Shown piece by piece: positions 45,364-54,914 of a stretch of DNA of 64,000 nt; the first letter of the stretch is position 1; every line of letters begins with the position of its first letter. The stretch spans positions 2,196,471 to 2,260,470 of the forward strand of contig NZ_AP018222.1 of NCBI RefSeq assembly GCF_002368035.1, given 5' to 3'. The notes below the pieces were generated by a model. It worked only from the letters and a program-made list of their open reading frames with translations. It did no database searches and had not been told where the DNA came from. The position numbers were made by a program, and so were the translations under genes. The stretch is from Nostoc linckia NIES-25 (GTDB taxonomy: Bacteria; Cyanobacteriota; Cyanobacteriia; Cyanobacteriales; Nostocaceae).

Positions 45364-47268
45364 ATGCAAAAGTCACCGGGTAAAACAAGATTTGCAAAAT
45401 TTCGCACTCCAGGATTCACAAGGGGGCAGAGGCGCTCTAAACCAGGTTTTTTAGGAAAATTTGCCTCTAATATCCAAGAGCAAACATCAAACAGCAAGTC
45501 CCGGCTGTTTGTTGTGTGGGGCGTGTTAATAGCAGCGGGGTTGGGATTGAGTATTAACTTGTATAACCTGCAAATTATTCAGGGGACAAAGTTAACACAG
45601 CAAGCACGAAACCAGCAAATGATAAATTTGCGGCCTTTTATGCCCCGTCGTCCGGTGGTAGATCGCAATAATAATTTGTTGGCGATTGACCGCCCTGTGT
45701 ATACTTTGTACGCTCATCCTAAATTATTTGATAAATCCAATGAAGAGATAGCAGAGCAACTTTCCCCAATATTGGCCAAAGATGCTCCTGAATTGGTGAA
45801 GACTTTTGAAAGCAAAAAAAGTGGAATTGTACTTTCCCCAGCGATACCAGAAGAAATTGTCGATCGCATCACGTCTTTGCGCTTGAATGGTTTAGAACTG
45901 ATTCAAAAATACTCGCGATTTTACCCTTCAGAGGATTTGGCTGCTGATGTGGTGGGCTATGTGAATGTTGACCGTCGCGGTCAAGCGGGTGTGGAATACT
46001 CTCAAGAAAAGTTGCTAGAACGTTCTGTCCAAACGGTGCGCCTCAGTCGAACAGGTACTGGCGCCTTGATGCCAAATTATGCCCCTGAAGGTTTTTTACA
46101 TTTTGATGATTTACGGCTGCAACTGACTATTGATACCCGTTTGCAACGAATTGCCCGCAGTGCTCTTAAACAAAAGATGGATGAGTTTAAGGCTAAACGT
46201 GGGGCGGTAATTGTGATGGACGCGTTGGATGGTTCTTTACTTGCCTTAGTTTCTCAGCCTACTTATAACCCTAATGAATACGCCAAAGCTAATATTTCAC
46301 TGTTTAAAAACTGGACGGTGGCAGATCTTTACGAACCGGGTTCGACCTTCAAGCCTTTAAACGTGGCGATCGCTCTGGAAAATGGTGTGATTAAACCAGA
46401 TGATATATTTAATGACTCCGGTTCTATTCACGTAGCTAATTACACCATTAAAAATGCGATGAAAAATGGTTACGGGCGGATTAGCATCGCTCAAATCCTA
46501 CAAAATTCTAGCAACATTGGTATGGTGCAAATTATCCAGCGATTAAAGCCTGCAATATACTACAACTGGCTGGAACGTTTGGGGTTAGGACAAAAAGTTG
46601 ATACAGATTTACCTTTTGAAGTTGGCGGCCGGCTCAAAAGTCAAGAAGAATTTATTGCTTCGCCAATTGAACCAGCTACTACTTCCTTTGGGCAAGGCTT
46701 TTCAATGACACCGATACAGCTGGTACAAATGCACGGCGCTTTAGCTAATGGCGGTAAATTAGTTACACCCCATGTAGTTCGGGGTCTAATTGATACCAAA
46801 GGACAGATGCATGATTCGCCCGATCGCACTATGTCACGCCAAATTTTCTCAGCTGCCACAGCACAAAAGGTAGTGGAAATGATGGAAACTGTTGTATCTG
46901 AAGGCACTGGGAAGGTAGCGCGAATTCCCGGTTATCGGATCGCTGGCAAAACTGGGACTGCTCAAAAAGCTAGCCCAAATGGCGGTTACATCAAGGGTGC
47001 GAGAATCACTAGCTTTGTAGCTATTTTACCAGTGGAATCTCCTCGCTATGTAGTGTTCGCATTAGTGGATGAACCAAAAGGAGAAAACGCCTACGGTTCT
47101 ACCGTCGCCGCCCCGATTGTGAAGTCAGTAATTGAAGCGCTGATTCCTCTAGAAGAAATTCCGCCAAGTAAAGCGATGGAATCAGGGGGAGTGGTTATCG
47201 GGCATGGGGCAGAGGGGGCGGAGGCTGTAGAGGAAGTTCCAGGAAACAGAAGCACAAATATGGATTGA
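45364..47268 (+). CDS. ftsI: Septal peptidoglycan transpeptidase FtsI (PBP3, class B)
   Basis: The 634-residue class B penicillin-binding protein has a membrane anchor (LFVVWGVLIAAGLGLSINLY), a dimerisation domain (QQMINLRPFMPRRPVVDRNN) and a transpeptidase domain. The motifs are Ser327-x2-Lys330 in EPGSTFKPLN, an SSN triad in ILQNSSNIGMV, and KTGT in IAGKTGTAQKA. It cross-links septal peptidoglycan with FtsW in the divisome. The N-terminal cytoplasmic stretch is long and basic. The C-terminal end (GAEGAEAVEEVPGNRS) is low-complexity and may have grown from repeat DNA. Confidence 0.93.
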   Translation: MQKSPGKTRFAKFRTPGFTRGQRRSKPGFLGKFASNIQEQTSNSKSRLFVVWGVLIAAGLGLSINLYNLQIIQGTKLTQQARNQQMINLRPFMPRRPVVDRNNNLLAIDRPVYTLYAHPKLFDKSNEEIAEQLSPILAKDAPELVKTFESKKSGIVLSPAIPEEIVDRITSLRLNGLELIQKYSRFYPSEDLAADVVGYVNVDRRGQAGVEYSQEKLLERSVQTVRLSRTGTGALMPNYAPEGFLHFDDLRLQLTIDTRLQRIARSALKQKMDEFKAKRGAVIVMDALDGSLLALVSQPTYNPNEYAKANISLFKNWTVADLYEPGSTFKPLNVAIALENGVIKPDDIFNDSGSIHVANYTIKNAMKNGYGRISIAQILQNSSNIGMVQIIQRLKPAIYYNWLERLGLGQKVDTDLPFEVGGRLKSQEEFIASPIEPATTSFGQGFSMTPIQLVQMHGALANGGKLVTPHVVRGLIDTKGQMHDSPDRTMSRQIFSAATAQKVVEMMETVVSEGTGKVARIPGYRIAGKTGTAQKASPNGGYIKGARITSFVAILPVESPRYVVFALVDEPKGENAYGSTVAAPIVKSVIEALIPLEEIPPSKAMESGGVVIGHGAEGAEAVEEVPGNRSTNMD

Positions 47269-47328
47269 ATTTGCTCTTAAGTGCAACTATCTAGATGTTG
47301 AATCAGGTAGAGAAATATATGCAATCTT

Positions 47329-47365
47329 TGACACTCCCCACCCTCAAGGCGTGGGGATTTTACAT
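47329..47365. mobile_element. IS200/IS605-like end hairpin (solitary remnant)
   Basis: CTCCCCACCC-TCAAGGC-GTGGGGATT forms the short hairpin that marks the ends of IS200/IS605-type elements in cyanobacteria. No TnpA or TnpB gene is near, so this is an isolated end or a small non-autonomous derivative. The following 100 bp (CGGGAAACCCGCTCGCGG and onward) may belong to the same remnant. Confidence 0.45.
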
Positions 47366-47556
47366 TCATAGAACAAGTCGGGAAACCCGCTCGCGGCGCT
47401 AGCTCCCCAATGCTTAATGCCCCGTTTGGACAATCCCTTTCCAGACTTAATCTTTCTTTATAACCAGGGAAAGAGGTAGAGAACATTACTCGTGTGGGAA
47501 CTTAAGTATTAGAGGTGAAACTGATTTCTCACTTTCCTAAGGCTACAGAAGATTCC

Positions 47557-48663
47557 ATGCAAAGCAATATAGTTATGTTCCCTAAGCTTGAGGTTGGGGA
47601 AAATAGTACGCAGACAGAAGAAACAACAGTTACCAAGTACGACCGTGCCGAGCAGCTATTTATAGAGCTGCTGAGAATGGAAAATTTGGATGCTCGACTG
47701 GATACAAAACCTGCAAAAGCGAATGAGTTTCAACAGGCGCTTTCTATGGCAATTAGCGCTGCCTATGAAAACGATCGCTTTGATGAGCAAGCTCACCTTT
47801 TCCTGCAAAGGATACTTTATCGAATTAATCGGCTAAATCTGTTTTGGTACGATGATTTGCATAATTACACAAATGAGCGATCGCTTTATTTGTACTCATG
47901 TCGCGACCAAATTGAAACTGCTTGGCAAAAGTGGGAACTCGCACAATTCGATTTGGCTGCACTGCAACAATTGGATGCCAAACAAGCTTTAATTGAGCGT
48001 GCATCTGCTGATTTAAATCCACCATTATCGCCAAATAGTCGCTATATCCGTGAGGAATTAACCGAAAGTGGCTACCGTCACTTGCTAGCGATCGGCTCTT
48101 TTGAGGGTTTGGTTGAAGCTAGTAATCTTTCTCGCGTTCTGGGCGGTGCTGCCAATGAAGTGCAGTGTACGCTGGTGCGGGTACTACTAGAAGAATACGG
48201 CAATGGTCGCTTATCTCGCAAGCACTCGACATTTTTTGCCCAAATGTTAGCTGAGTTTGGCATGAAGACTGAACCAGAGGCATATTTCAATTTAGTGCCT
48301 TGGGAAGTACTGGCTTCTACCAATCATAATTTTCTGATGACCGAGCGCAAACGCTATTTTCTGCGTTATAGCGGTGGGTTGACCTTTTTTGAAGTGGCTG
48401 GCCCTGCGGTTTACAAAAATTATCTTGTGACAGCGCAACGACTGGGACTCTCAGAAGTAGCAGTGGGTTATTGGGAATTACACATCAGAGAAGACGAACG
48501 CCACGGTCGTTGGATGTTAGATGATGTAGCTTTGCCTTTGGCAGAACAATATCCTAATAATGCATGGGAACTAGTGCTTGGTTACGACCAGCAAAAGCTC
48601 ATAAGCGATCGCGCCGCTGGTGCTGTTGTGCGATCGATACGCCAAGCAGAACAAATGCTTTAG
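47557..48663 (+). CDS. Iron-containing redox enzyme family protein (haem-oxygenase-like fold)
   Basis: The frame starts at GTG 47515; the ATG at 47557 is the likelier start (368 residues). The helical C-terminal two thirds contain paired metal-ligand patterns of the haem-oxygenase-like diiron family: VLLEEYGNGRLSRKHSTFF and YWELHIREDERHGRWMLDD, with Glu/Asp and His suitably spaced. Members oxidise varied small molecules with a non-haem diiron centre. The N-terminal 100 residues are mixed helix and unknown. It lies 290 bp after ftsI but is probably an independent gene. The substrate cannot be told. Confidence 0.7.
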   Translation: MQSNIVMFPKLEVGENSTQTEETTVTKYDRAEQLFIELLRMENLDARLDTKPAKANEFQQALSMAISAAYENDRFDEQAHLFLQRILYRINRLNLFWYDDLHNYTNERSLYLYSCRDQIETAWQKWELAQFDLAALQQLDAKQALIERASADLNPPLSPNSRYIREELTESGYRHLLAIGSFEGLVEASNLSRVLGGAANEVQCTLVRVLLEEYGNGRLSRKHSTFFAQMLAEFGMKTEPEAYFNLVPWEVLASTNHNFLMTERKRYFLRYSGGLTFFEVAGPAVYKNYLVTAQRLGLSEVAVGYWELHIREDERHGRWMLDDVALPLAEQYPNNAWELVLGYDQQKLISDRAAGAVVRSIRQAEQML

Positions 48664-49005
48664 TTATGTAAAAATTCCCAAAACTGTTCAGAATCCAGAA
48701 TTAATTCCCAGGGAAGTTTAACCCATTTATACTCCTGCGAATAAGCAAGTTATATCCTTCGGTCACACAGAATCTAGTTGCAAAATTATGACTGCTGACT
48801 CCTGAATTTTATTTTCTTAAAAATAGCAGAGTCTTTTTAAGATTTTAATTTGGCATTATCAGCCATTTTATTGCCAATTCGCCTGCGAACTAATTTCCTT
48901 GACAGATACTTTGTTGCTCAAGGAAGAATTTTTTCTTGCTTTTGTTTCAGGCGGCAAATAACTTTTCATTGAATAAATCATACCTTATTGTTGAGTGAAA
49001 GTCAA
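48664..49005. other. Intergenic region, nothing recognised
   Basis: About 340 bp of AT-rich DNA with no coding frame or clear repeat. A promoter for the following gene is expected. Confidence 0.4.
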
Positions 49006-49701
49006 ATGAAAGACATCTTTTTTTGTCCGGAAGAATCTAATTTCTACTCCAACTGCTTAGAAAATCTTGTTATGAGAAATTGTCAAGATTACGAATCCAT
49101 TGTTGAGTTTGGTTCTGGAGATGGCAGCCCTGTAATTAATTCTTTGTTGAGAAACAAGTTTGACGGCGTAATTCAGGGATTTGAATTAAACACTTCTGCA
49201 TGGAAAACGGCAAATTTAACTATTGATGAATACAACCTCAATGATAAATATATAATCCATAATTCATCTTTGTTTGAATCTTCTCAACATGATGCAGGTT
49301 ATCTTATAGCTAATCCGCCATATCTTCCAGCGCCAGATAATGATATATATATGCCACTTTTATTTGGAGGCATAGATGGAGCTAAAATTACTAACGACCT
49401 TTTGATGTTAGGTTATGAAAATGTCTTGGTTTTAGTCTCTAGTTATTCCAATCCAACAAGTACGCTGGACGTAGCAAAAGAACATGGTTATTGCGTAGAA
49501 AACTTTATGATTTTACCTTTGCAATTCGGCTATTATAGTTCTGAACCTAAGGTGAAAAAACACATAGAAGAATTACGTAAAAACAAAATGGCATTTTATT
49601 CTGGCGATTATTATTTTCTAGCAGGTGTTTTATTTACAAAGTGCCAAGATTGTGGAATTGATTTATCTAATGAATTAGCCCAGGTAATGACTAGTTTATA
49701 A
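49006..49701 (+). CDS. SAM-dependent methyltransferase-like protein
   Basis: The ATG at 49006 (MKDIFFCPEESNFYSNCL) is taken as the start instead of the TTG at 48988. The 231-residue protein has a Rossmann-type SAM site (SIVEFGSGDGSPVINSLL), an acidic strand end (IQGFELNTSAWKTANLTI) and a catalytic-type NPPY motif (YLIANPPYLPAPDND), as in amino- or N-methyltransferases of the HemK/PrmC and DNA adenine types. The C-terminal half is atypical and contains a Cys pair (CQDCGID). Possible substrates are a small molecule, protein or nucleic acid. Isolated gene. Confidence 0.65.
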   Translation: MKDIFFCPEESNFYSNCLENLVMRNCQDYESIVEFGSGDGSPVINSLLRNKFDGVIQGFELNTSAWKTANLTIDEYNLNDKYIIHNSSLFESSQHDAGYLIANPPYLPAPDNDIYMPLLFGGIDGAKITNDLLMLGYENVLVLVSSYSNPTSTLDVAKEHGYCVENFMILPLQFGYYSSEPKVKKHIEELRKNKMAFYSGDYYFLAGVLFTKCQDCGIDLSNELAQVMTSL

Positions 49702-49912
49702 ATACATAACGATCGTATTTGAGCTTTGAAAAATTTCAGTGGTGACTGTTTAGCGAACAATTCGCAATTCGGAATTGCGAATTGTTTTGACTGGTAACAG
49801 CTTGGGCAACATTTCACTTTATCATTTAGGACTGCTATACTGGTGTGCGACCTAGTTACTGCTATTGAATAGTAATAAAGTTTGAAAGTCTTACGATCGG
49901 GAATGCTTTAGG

Positions 49913-50680
49913 ATGTATCAAACTGACCCACCGCGATCGCCAAAAGATGTGTTGCCAACCATGTACGATCTTCCTAGTGAAGATCCTCAGGAGCCTGGTT
50001 TGCCCGATCAGTTTCATCTGTTGCAACCTCGTTTGTTGGACGAAACCTTTCGTCCGCAAAATTATCCCAGTGACGAGATATTTGTTGCTAGCGATTTGAA
50101 TCTTTATTATGACCCGCGCCATCCACTATGGCATAAGCGACCAGATTGGTTTGCTGTTTTGGGTGTTTCCCGCCTCTACGAACAGCGGGATTTACGCTTA
50201 AGCTATGTCGTTTGGCAAGAGGGAGTCGATCCTTTTATTGTGGTTGAGTTGTTGTCACCAAGCACTGAAAAAGAAGACTTAGGGCAGACATTACGGGATA
50301 TTGAGCAACCACCAGGAAAATGGGAAGTTTATGAGCAGATTCTTCGTGTTCCTTATTATGTAGTATTCGATCGCTATAAATATCAGTTCAGAGTGTTTAA
50401 GTTAAATGGAGCGCGTTATGCTGAAGTCACACTTTCAGAGTCACGCTTCTGGATACCAGAATTGCAATTAGGCTTGGGTGTATGGCAAGGACGCTATCAA
50501 GATGTAGAACAGCCTTGGTTACGCTGGTATGATTGGACAGGCTGCTGGATATTGACTCCTACAGAACAACAAAGCCAACGCGCTGAACAACAAAGCCAAC
50601 GCGCTGAACAGGAAAAACAACGCGCTGAAAAATTGATCGCGCAGTTGCGATCGCTTGGTATTGAACCAGATGTAGATTAG
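49913..50680 (+). CDS. Uma2-family protein (PD-(D/E)XK fold) with coiled-coil tail
   Basis: The 255-residue protein has the restriction-endonuclease-like Uma2 domain: VASDLNLYYDP, RPDWFAVLGVSRLYE, DPFIVVELLSPSTEKEDLG and VPYYVVFDRYKYQFRVFKL. It ends in a charged coiled coil of near-identical units (EQQSQRA, EQQSQRA, EQEKQRA) encoded by tandem 21-bp repeats around 50563-50630. Uma2 proteins are abundant in cyanobacteria and mostly uncharacterised; some may be nucleases. The neighbours (chaB remnant and repeats) give no functional hint. The start at ATG 49913 is not preceded by a strong ribosome site. Confidence 0.75.
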   Translation: MYQTDPPRSPKDVLPTMYDLPSEDPQEPGLPDQFHLLQPRLLDETFRPQNYPSDEIFVASDLNLYYDPRHPLWHKRPDWFAVLGVSRLYEQRDLRLSYVVWQEGVDPFIVVELLSPSTEKEDLGQTLRDIEQPPGKWEVYEQILRVPYYVVFDRYKYQFRVFKLNGARYAEVTLSESRFWIPELQLGLGVWQGRYQDVEQPWLRWYDWTGCWILTPTEQQSQRAEQQSQRAEQEKQRAEKLIAQLRSLGIEPDVD

Positions 50681-50809
50681 CCAATGGAGAATACTATTTA
50701 GGCGAGTGCGAGTTGAGCACGTAGTCAATAGCAGTAGTCTTCCCAAGTAGAGCAATTGGCGTACCTGGGGTTTGATAATTTTGAATTTTGAATCCCCGAA
50801 TGGGTTGAC

Positions 50810-51139
50810 CTATTCCGGCTTTTTGTGCCAATGTTCATCATCGCCTTTTTCATAATCGCGTTTCACAGCACTCCAAGCAACACGAAAAGCACTTTCTTCC
50901 TCACCATATTAGACTTCTTGCATAAGTCGGGAAAAGGGGAAAGGGGAAGGGGAAAAGGTTTTGTATTGTCCCTTTCCCCTTTAGCCTTTACCCTTTTCCC
51001 CAAGAGTGCAAAAAGCACTTTTGCAAGAGGTCTATTGTTGTAGAGCGCTGTTAAAAGCAGCCCGAAAAATTTCTTGGGCGTGCTTGGGTAAGTTATCTTT
51101 TACTGAATCTGGTAAATCTTCAATTTGTTGATAAGGCAT
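50810..51139 (-). pseudogene. chaB: chaB, interrupted by a MITE-like element
   Basis: Reading from the ATG ending at 51139, the frame gives MPYQQIEDLPDSVKDNLPKH, AQEIFRAAFNSALQQ and then a TAG formed by the end of an inserted element. Beyond the element (below 50910) the frame resumes as YGEEESAFRVAWSAVKRDYE, KGDDEHWHKKPE and stops at 50810. Together these form a complete ChaB-family protein of about 67 residues. ChaB is a small protein of unclear role, once linked to cation transport. The insertion truncates it to 35 residues, so the gene is probably inactive. Confidence 0.85.
50910..51034. mobile_element. 125-bp MITE-like element inside chaB
   Basis: The ends are inverted repeats of about 18 bp: TAGACTTCTTGCATAAGT at 50910 and, from 51034 inward, TAGACCTCTTGCAAAAGT. 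The core is a GGGAAAA-type foldback (50930-51002). The TA-bounded ends suggest an IS630/Tc1-type source (inference). There is no coding capacity. It splits chaB between codons for Gln35 and Tyr. Confidence 0.8.
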
Positions 51140-51183
51140 AATTAACAATTCAAAATTCAAAATTTAAGATATTTTTATAAGCC

Positions 51184-51307
51184 GATACGGTTCAGTTAGT
51201 GTTTTAAGATTCCCCCAACCCCCTTAAAAAGGCTTGCTCACAAACTTTCTTTCACCCCCTTTTTAAGGGGGTCGCCGCAGGCGGGGGGATCTTAACTGAA
51301 CTGTATT
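51184..51307. mobile_element. Inverted-repeat miniature element near chaB
   Basis: Left end ATACGGTTCAGTTAGTG and right end (read inward) ATACAGTTCAGTTAAGATC flank CCCCCTTAAAAAGG and CCTTTTTAAGGGGG foldbacks. It is about 124 bp long and not coding. The type is common in Nostoc intergenic DNA. Confidence 0.6.
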
Positions 51308-51646
51308 GTTTTATAAACGGACTGTTACGTCGGCTGAAACTGCCACTATGTCTATACGTAGCACAAAGTCTGAGCGGAGGTTTGCGAGCATCAGAACTTT
51401 GTAAGAGAGCGGTCTTAAACCCTTTGGCTGACGAATAAATAATACTATTTCGGAATTAATTAAGGAGCGTAAATATTCAAGTGTAGTGGCGTGACAAGCC
51501 TAAATTAATGCAATATAAAAATCTATTGATATTGCTGAAATCTCAATAATTGAAAAATTTCTAATGCACTATTTTAGTCTTATCGCACCACTAAGTAATA
51601 AATCAAAAATCATGTCTTAGAAGAGATACAAATTAATGAGTCACTC

Positions 51647-52108
51647 TTAAAGACGTGATGGTGTCGAAAAACTGAGTTTTTGAGGTTTAAAACTAGATAT
51701 ACTATCCCAATAATTGACTTGGGTAATATTCACCTTGAGCAAAGCAATATTCGGTTCATCCAGCCCTTTAGGAAACCAAGTTTGAAGTTCTGGTTTCCAT
51801 AGTTCTCGCATCTTGTTGCGGTCTTTTACAACTTGCGAGCTACCTGAAATAGAAACGAACCGTTGTTGTTCTGGGGACACAAAAGTGACATTGACCTGCG
51901 GATAATGTTCAACCTCAGTCACCTTATGAGAATCCGCGTAGGTAAAAAACCAAAGTGTAGCATCAGAATTAATCTCGCCGCTTCTTGACATAGGATAACT
52001 GTGCAAGCTTCCATCGTCATCGACTGTGGTAAACATACCATAATCAATATTTTTGATTAATTCATCCAACTTTTGAATCTGTTGTTCGCGGTCTGTAGAA
52101 GTTGTCAT
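51647..52108 (-). CDS. Pyridoxamine 5'-phosphate oxidase-like general stress protein
   Basis: The 153-residue protein is a split beta-barrel flavin-binding domain of the general stress protein 26 type. Visible features are IDYGMFTTVDDDGSLHSYPM at the N-terminus, TLWFFTYADSHKVTEVEHYP, VNVTFVSPEQQRFVSISGSS and the late W in NYWDSISSFKP. Such proteins bind FMN or related cofactors and are often stress-induced. True PNP oxidase activity is unlikely, since the PLP-binding C-terminus of PdxH is absent. Monocistronic on the minus strand. Confidence 0.82.
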   Translation of the reverse strand: MTTSTDREQQIQKLDELIKNIDYGMFTTVDDDGSLHSYPMSRSGEINSDATLWFFTYADSHKVTEVEHYPQVNVTFVSPEQQRFVSISGSSQVVKDRNKMRELWKPELQTWFPKGLDEPNIALLKVNITQVNYWDSISSFKPQKLSFSTPSRL

Positions 52109-52621
52109 TGGCCGTACTTTTTTTTGTTTGATTTTCTGGAATTGGATTTTTGATTACAACCAGGTTGAGTTTACATATGTAAAAATCATCTTTCATTATT
52201 AACATTTTTAAATTTAATTTCGTGAGTCTACAGGTTGAATTATATTAAGATGGATCTCTTTTAGTTATATCTATAGAAATATTGATTTAGAATGATGCTT
52301 GACCATAATCTGCCGATCGCTTGATTCTATCTGTGGTCGGATTTTACAGTTTATTTCTTTAGATTTGAAGAAGAATCATTTGTCAGAATCAAGACCCTCG
52401 CAGACTCGCTAACGCTGCTCTATCAGTCGGTGATTCAGACCTGCCACTCAATTGTTGCACCACCTTTGTTGAAATTTGGTGGGGGTGCAAAAACGCCGAT
52501 TATTCAGACGCCAGTCATACAAAATATCTTTCCTGTATTCTGACGACTGACTCCAATATTGCTATTTGATAATTTATAATTGTGTGGGCTAGCAAAAACC
52601 GCGGGCATTGCACCCTAAAAT
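52109..52621. other. Intergenic region, one foldback, no gene seen
   Basis: About 510 bp. A foldback TTGCACCACC ... GGTGGGGGTGCAA lies near 52454-52492. No frame looks coding. Confidence 0.4.
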
Positions 52622-53176
52622 TTAAAGTAATTCTGCCTCTTCAAATACCTGCCTTGTCGTTAATTCTAAACCTGGAAATAGAGTATCTACAATGGGTGTG
52701 TTATCCGTATAAACTCGATCTGACCCGTCGGGGAGAAAAACTCTAATACTTATTACTTCTGGATTTATCACCCACACTCTGGATACACCCGCAGTTAAAT
52801 AATCCTTTGCTTTCTCTGCAAATTCCTTTATCGTCTGGTCTGGAGAGATAATTTCAATTACCAATTCTGGAATCGCAGGACAAGCTTCATTACGTCTCCA
52901 ACTTTTGGGTAAACGTTCATAAGATATATAGGTTAAGTCTGGTAGAGGTGCCCAATCTTTACCTTGACGTTTTAAGAGAATTGCCCATTCAGGAAGAACT
53001 CTACCTTTGCCTTTGCACCATGCACGAATAAGTAATCCTAAAGCTATCTGTAAAGTTGAATGGAAATATTTTGGAGACACTTTAGGGACTGCTTGACCAT
53101 CAACAAACTCATAGTATACATCTCCTTCTGGAAGGCTTAAAAATTCTTTTAAAGTAAGTTGACCGATGTTAACCAT
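52622..53176 (-). CDS. Uma2-family protein (PD-(D/E)XK fold)
   Basis: Three in-frame starts exist; the one ending at 53176 (MVNIGQLTLKEFLSLPEGDV) fits the family N-terminus best and gives 184 residues. The core motifs are YYEFVDGQAVPKVSPKYFHS, WAPLPDLTYISYERLPK, PELVIEIISPDQTIKEFAEK and VSRVWVINPE, with the acidic and Lys residues of a PD-(D/E)XK site in place. It is shorter than the Uma2 protein at 49913 and has no coiled-coil tail. Function unknown; possibly a nuclease. Downstream gap and upstream repeats give no context. Confidence 0.8.
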   Translation of the reverse strand: MVNIGQLTLKEFLSLPEGDVYYEFVDGQAVPKVSPKYFHSTLQIALGLLIRAWCKGKGRVLPEWAILLKRQGKDWAPLPDLTYISYERLPKSWRRNEACPAIPELVIEIISPDQTIKEFAEKAKDYLTAGVSRVWVINPEVISIRVFLPDGSDRVYTDNTPIVDTLFPGLELTTRQVFEEAELL

Positions 53177-53206
53177 AAGCTGCATAAGATAGTGGCTAAT
53201 ACACAT

Positions 53207-53754
53207 ATCCTACATGGGAAACACTGGGTCTGGTATGACTATAAAATTTTGTATGACATTGCAATGGCGATCGCTCTCGTATTGCTAAATTAATCAAGGA
53301 GTAGGTTGGGTTGAGGAACGTAGACGCCCATAGGGCGGCTTCCCGTAGGGTAACTCAACATCGATCCGGGTGTTGGGTAACGCATTGTCTCAAACCAACC
53401 TACAATTTTTGTATCAATTCAGGCTTGCCACGCCACTTGCGGGATGGAGTTTACCGTCGCTTTTAATAAAGCATTAAACTTTTAGTTAATACTTATATAC
53501 TACCAATAGCGATCACATTGTGCCAGTTGCATAAGTCCTGGTATTCATCAAAGCAATTACAAGCGTACAACCCAAACAAATAAAGACAGCAATATCAATC
53601 TCTAATATCATATAGTTACTAGAATAGTAAAAGTTTGAGTTTTATTTATGGACATTATTATGCATAGAAAAGCGATTATTTTATAATTTTTTTCATGAAA
53701 CATAAAGTAGCTTTTATTAAGTAATATGCATGTAATAGAAGAGGTAAAATAGTT
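53207..53754. repeat. Intergenic region with an inverted-repeat element at 53301-53403
   Basis: A stretch of about 103 bp begins GTAGGTTGGGTTGAGGAACG and ends AAACCAACCTAC, complementary termini of a repeat common in cyanobacteria that also contains GTTGGGTAACGC. The remaining 350 bp up to 53754 are AT-rich and likely carry the promoter of the PAS-receiver gene. Confidence 0.6.
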
Positions 53755-54780
53755 ATGGAACAAAAAGAGTTAAGCTTTATTTTTGAAAGAATTCAACAGC
53801 AGATAGAAGCACTGGAGAAATACCTAACTCAATCGGCTATAGAGGAGCAACAGGCTATCTCAGCATTGAAATCTCTCAACACTTCCATACGAAATCTGGA
53901 ATATATTAAAGAAGAAATTCAGGCTAATCTAGAATTAATCAAAACTGTAGAACAACAATTACTACAACAAAATGAAACCTTAATATCAGAACGTCAGGTT
54001 TATCATGATTTGTTCAAATTAGCTCCTAATCCTTATTTGGTGATAAATGCAGAAGGAATAATTTTAGAAATTAATTATGCCGCGGCTGCTTTATTAAATG
54101 TATTTCCTAGTTTGCTGATTGGGAAATCATTAATTAATTTTGTAGCTCAACAAGAGCATCAATTATTTCTGAGCAAACTGAAGGAGTCGTTGAATGAAAA
54201 GTCTGTGCAAGAATTAGAAGTTTCCATTTATCCACGCGATCGCTCAGCTTTTGATGCAATACTACTGGTAAAAGCTGGGCGAGAAACTTCGGGAGCTAAT
54301 GGTGCGTTACAGATATGCTTGTATGATATTACCAAGTACAAGCGATTAGCAGTACTCGATCGAATGCCCAGCTTGAGCGCAACTATAGAAAGTCCCAACA
54401 AGCTGGATGGTTTACGTATACTGTTGGTAGATGATGAAGCTGATACCCGCGAGTTGATTGCAGCGATACTCATGCAATATGGGATTGTAGTGACAACCGT
54501 TGCAACAGTGGCAGAAGCTTTGCAAGAATTAGAGCGATCGCGGCCTGATGTAATAATCAGTGATATCAGAATGCCAGATGAAGATGGTTATGCTTTAATT
54601 CGCAAAGTCAAAGCATTGGAAGCAGAAAAAGGATGGCAAATTCCTACTGCTGCTTTAACAGCTTATCTTGCAGAAGACAGAAAAAAAGCGATCGCAGCTG
54701 GTTTTCAATCGCATTTGCATAAATTAGCACAGCCAACAGAGTTAATTGCAATGGTGGCACAGCTGGCGAACCGAGTTTAA
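53755..54780 (+). CDS. PAS-domain response regulator
   Basis: The 341-residue protein has an N-terminal coiled coil (about 1-80), a PAS domain (about 85-200; YHDLFKLAPNPYLVINAEGI, IGKSLINFVAQQEHQLF) and a C-terminal receiver domain (about 220-335) with LRILLVDDEADTRELIAAIL, phospho-Asp in VIISDIRMPDEDGY and Lys in HLHKLAQP. It has no output domain, so it probably acts by protein contact. The following CheB-like gene begins 134 bp downstream on the same strand and a large hybrid kinase lies beyond it. The three plausibly form one signalling unit. Confidence 0.82.
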   Translation: MEQKELSFIFERIQQQIEALEKYLTQSAIEEQQAISALKSLNTSIRNLEYIKEEIQANLELIKTVEQQLLQQNETLISERQVYHDLFKLAPNPYLVINAEGIILEINYAAAALLNVFPSLLIGKSLINFVAQQEHQLFLSKLKESLNEKSVQELEVSIYPRDRSAFDAILLVKAGRETSGANGALQICLYDITKYKRLAVLDRMPSLSATIESPNKLDGLRILLVDDEADTRELIAAILMQYGIVVTTVATVAEALQELERSRPDVIISDIRMPDEDGYALIRKVKALEAEKGWQIPTAALTAYLAEDRKKAIAAGFQSHLHKLAQPTELIAMVAQLANRV

Positions 54781-54914
54781 ACATTTCGCCATTATTGATA
54801 GATAATATGTGTTTGCCTGCTTCTGAGACCTTATTGCTATGCTGATTGACTTTAATAAAATCTAATTTTTATGCAGCTTATAGCCAAGTAAGAATTATTA
54901 CATTTTACTTAGAA

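Larger units (their letters stand above)
50681..51646. other. Repeat-rich region holding a broken chaB gene and two miniature elements
   Basis: The 966-bp gap is almost free of intact genes. It contains the chaB pseudogene (50810-51139) with its inserted element (50910-51034), and a second inverted-repeat element (51184-51307). The AT-rich remainder includes GTAGTGGCGTGACAAG at about 51483, also found near 37228. Confidence 0.6.
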
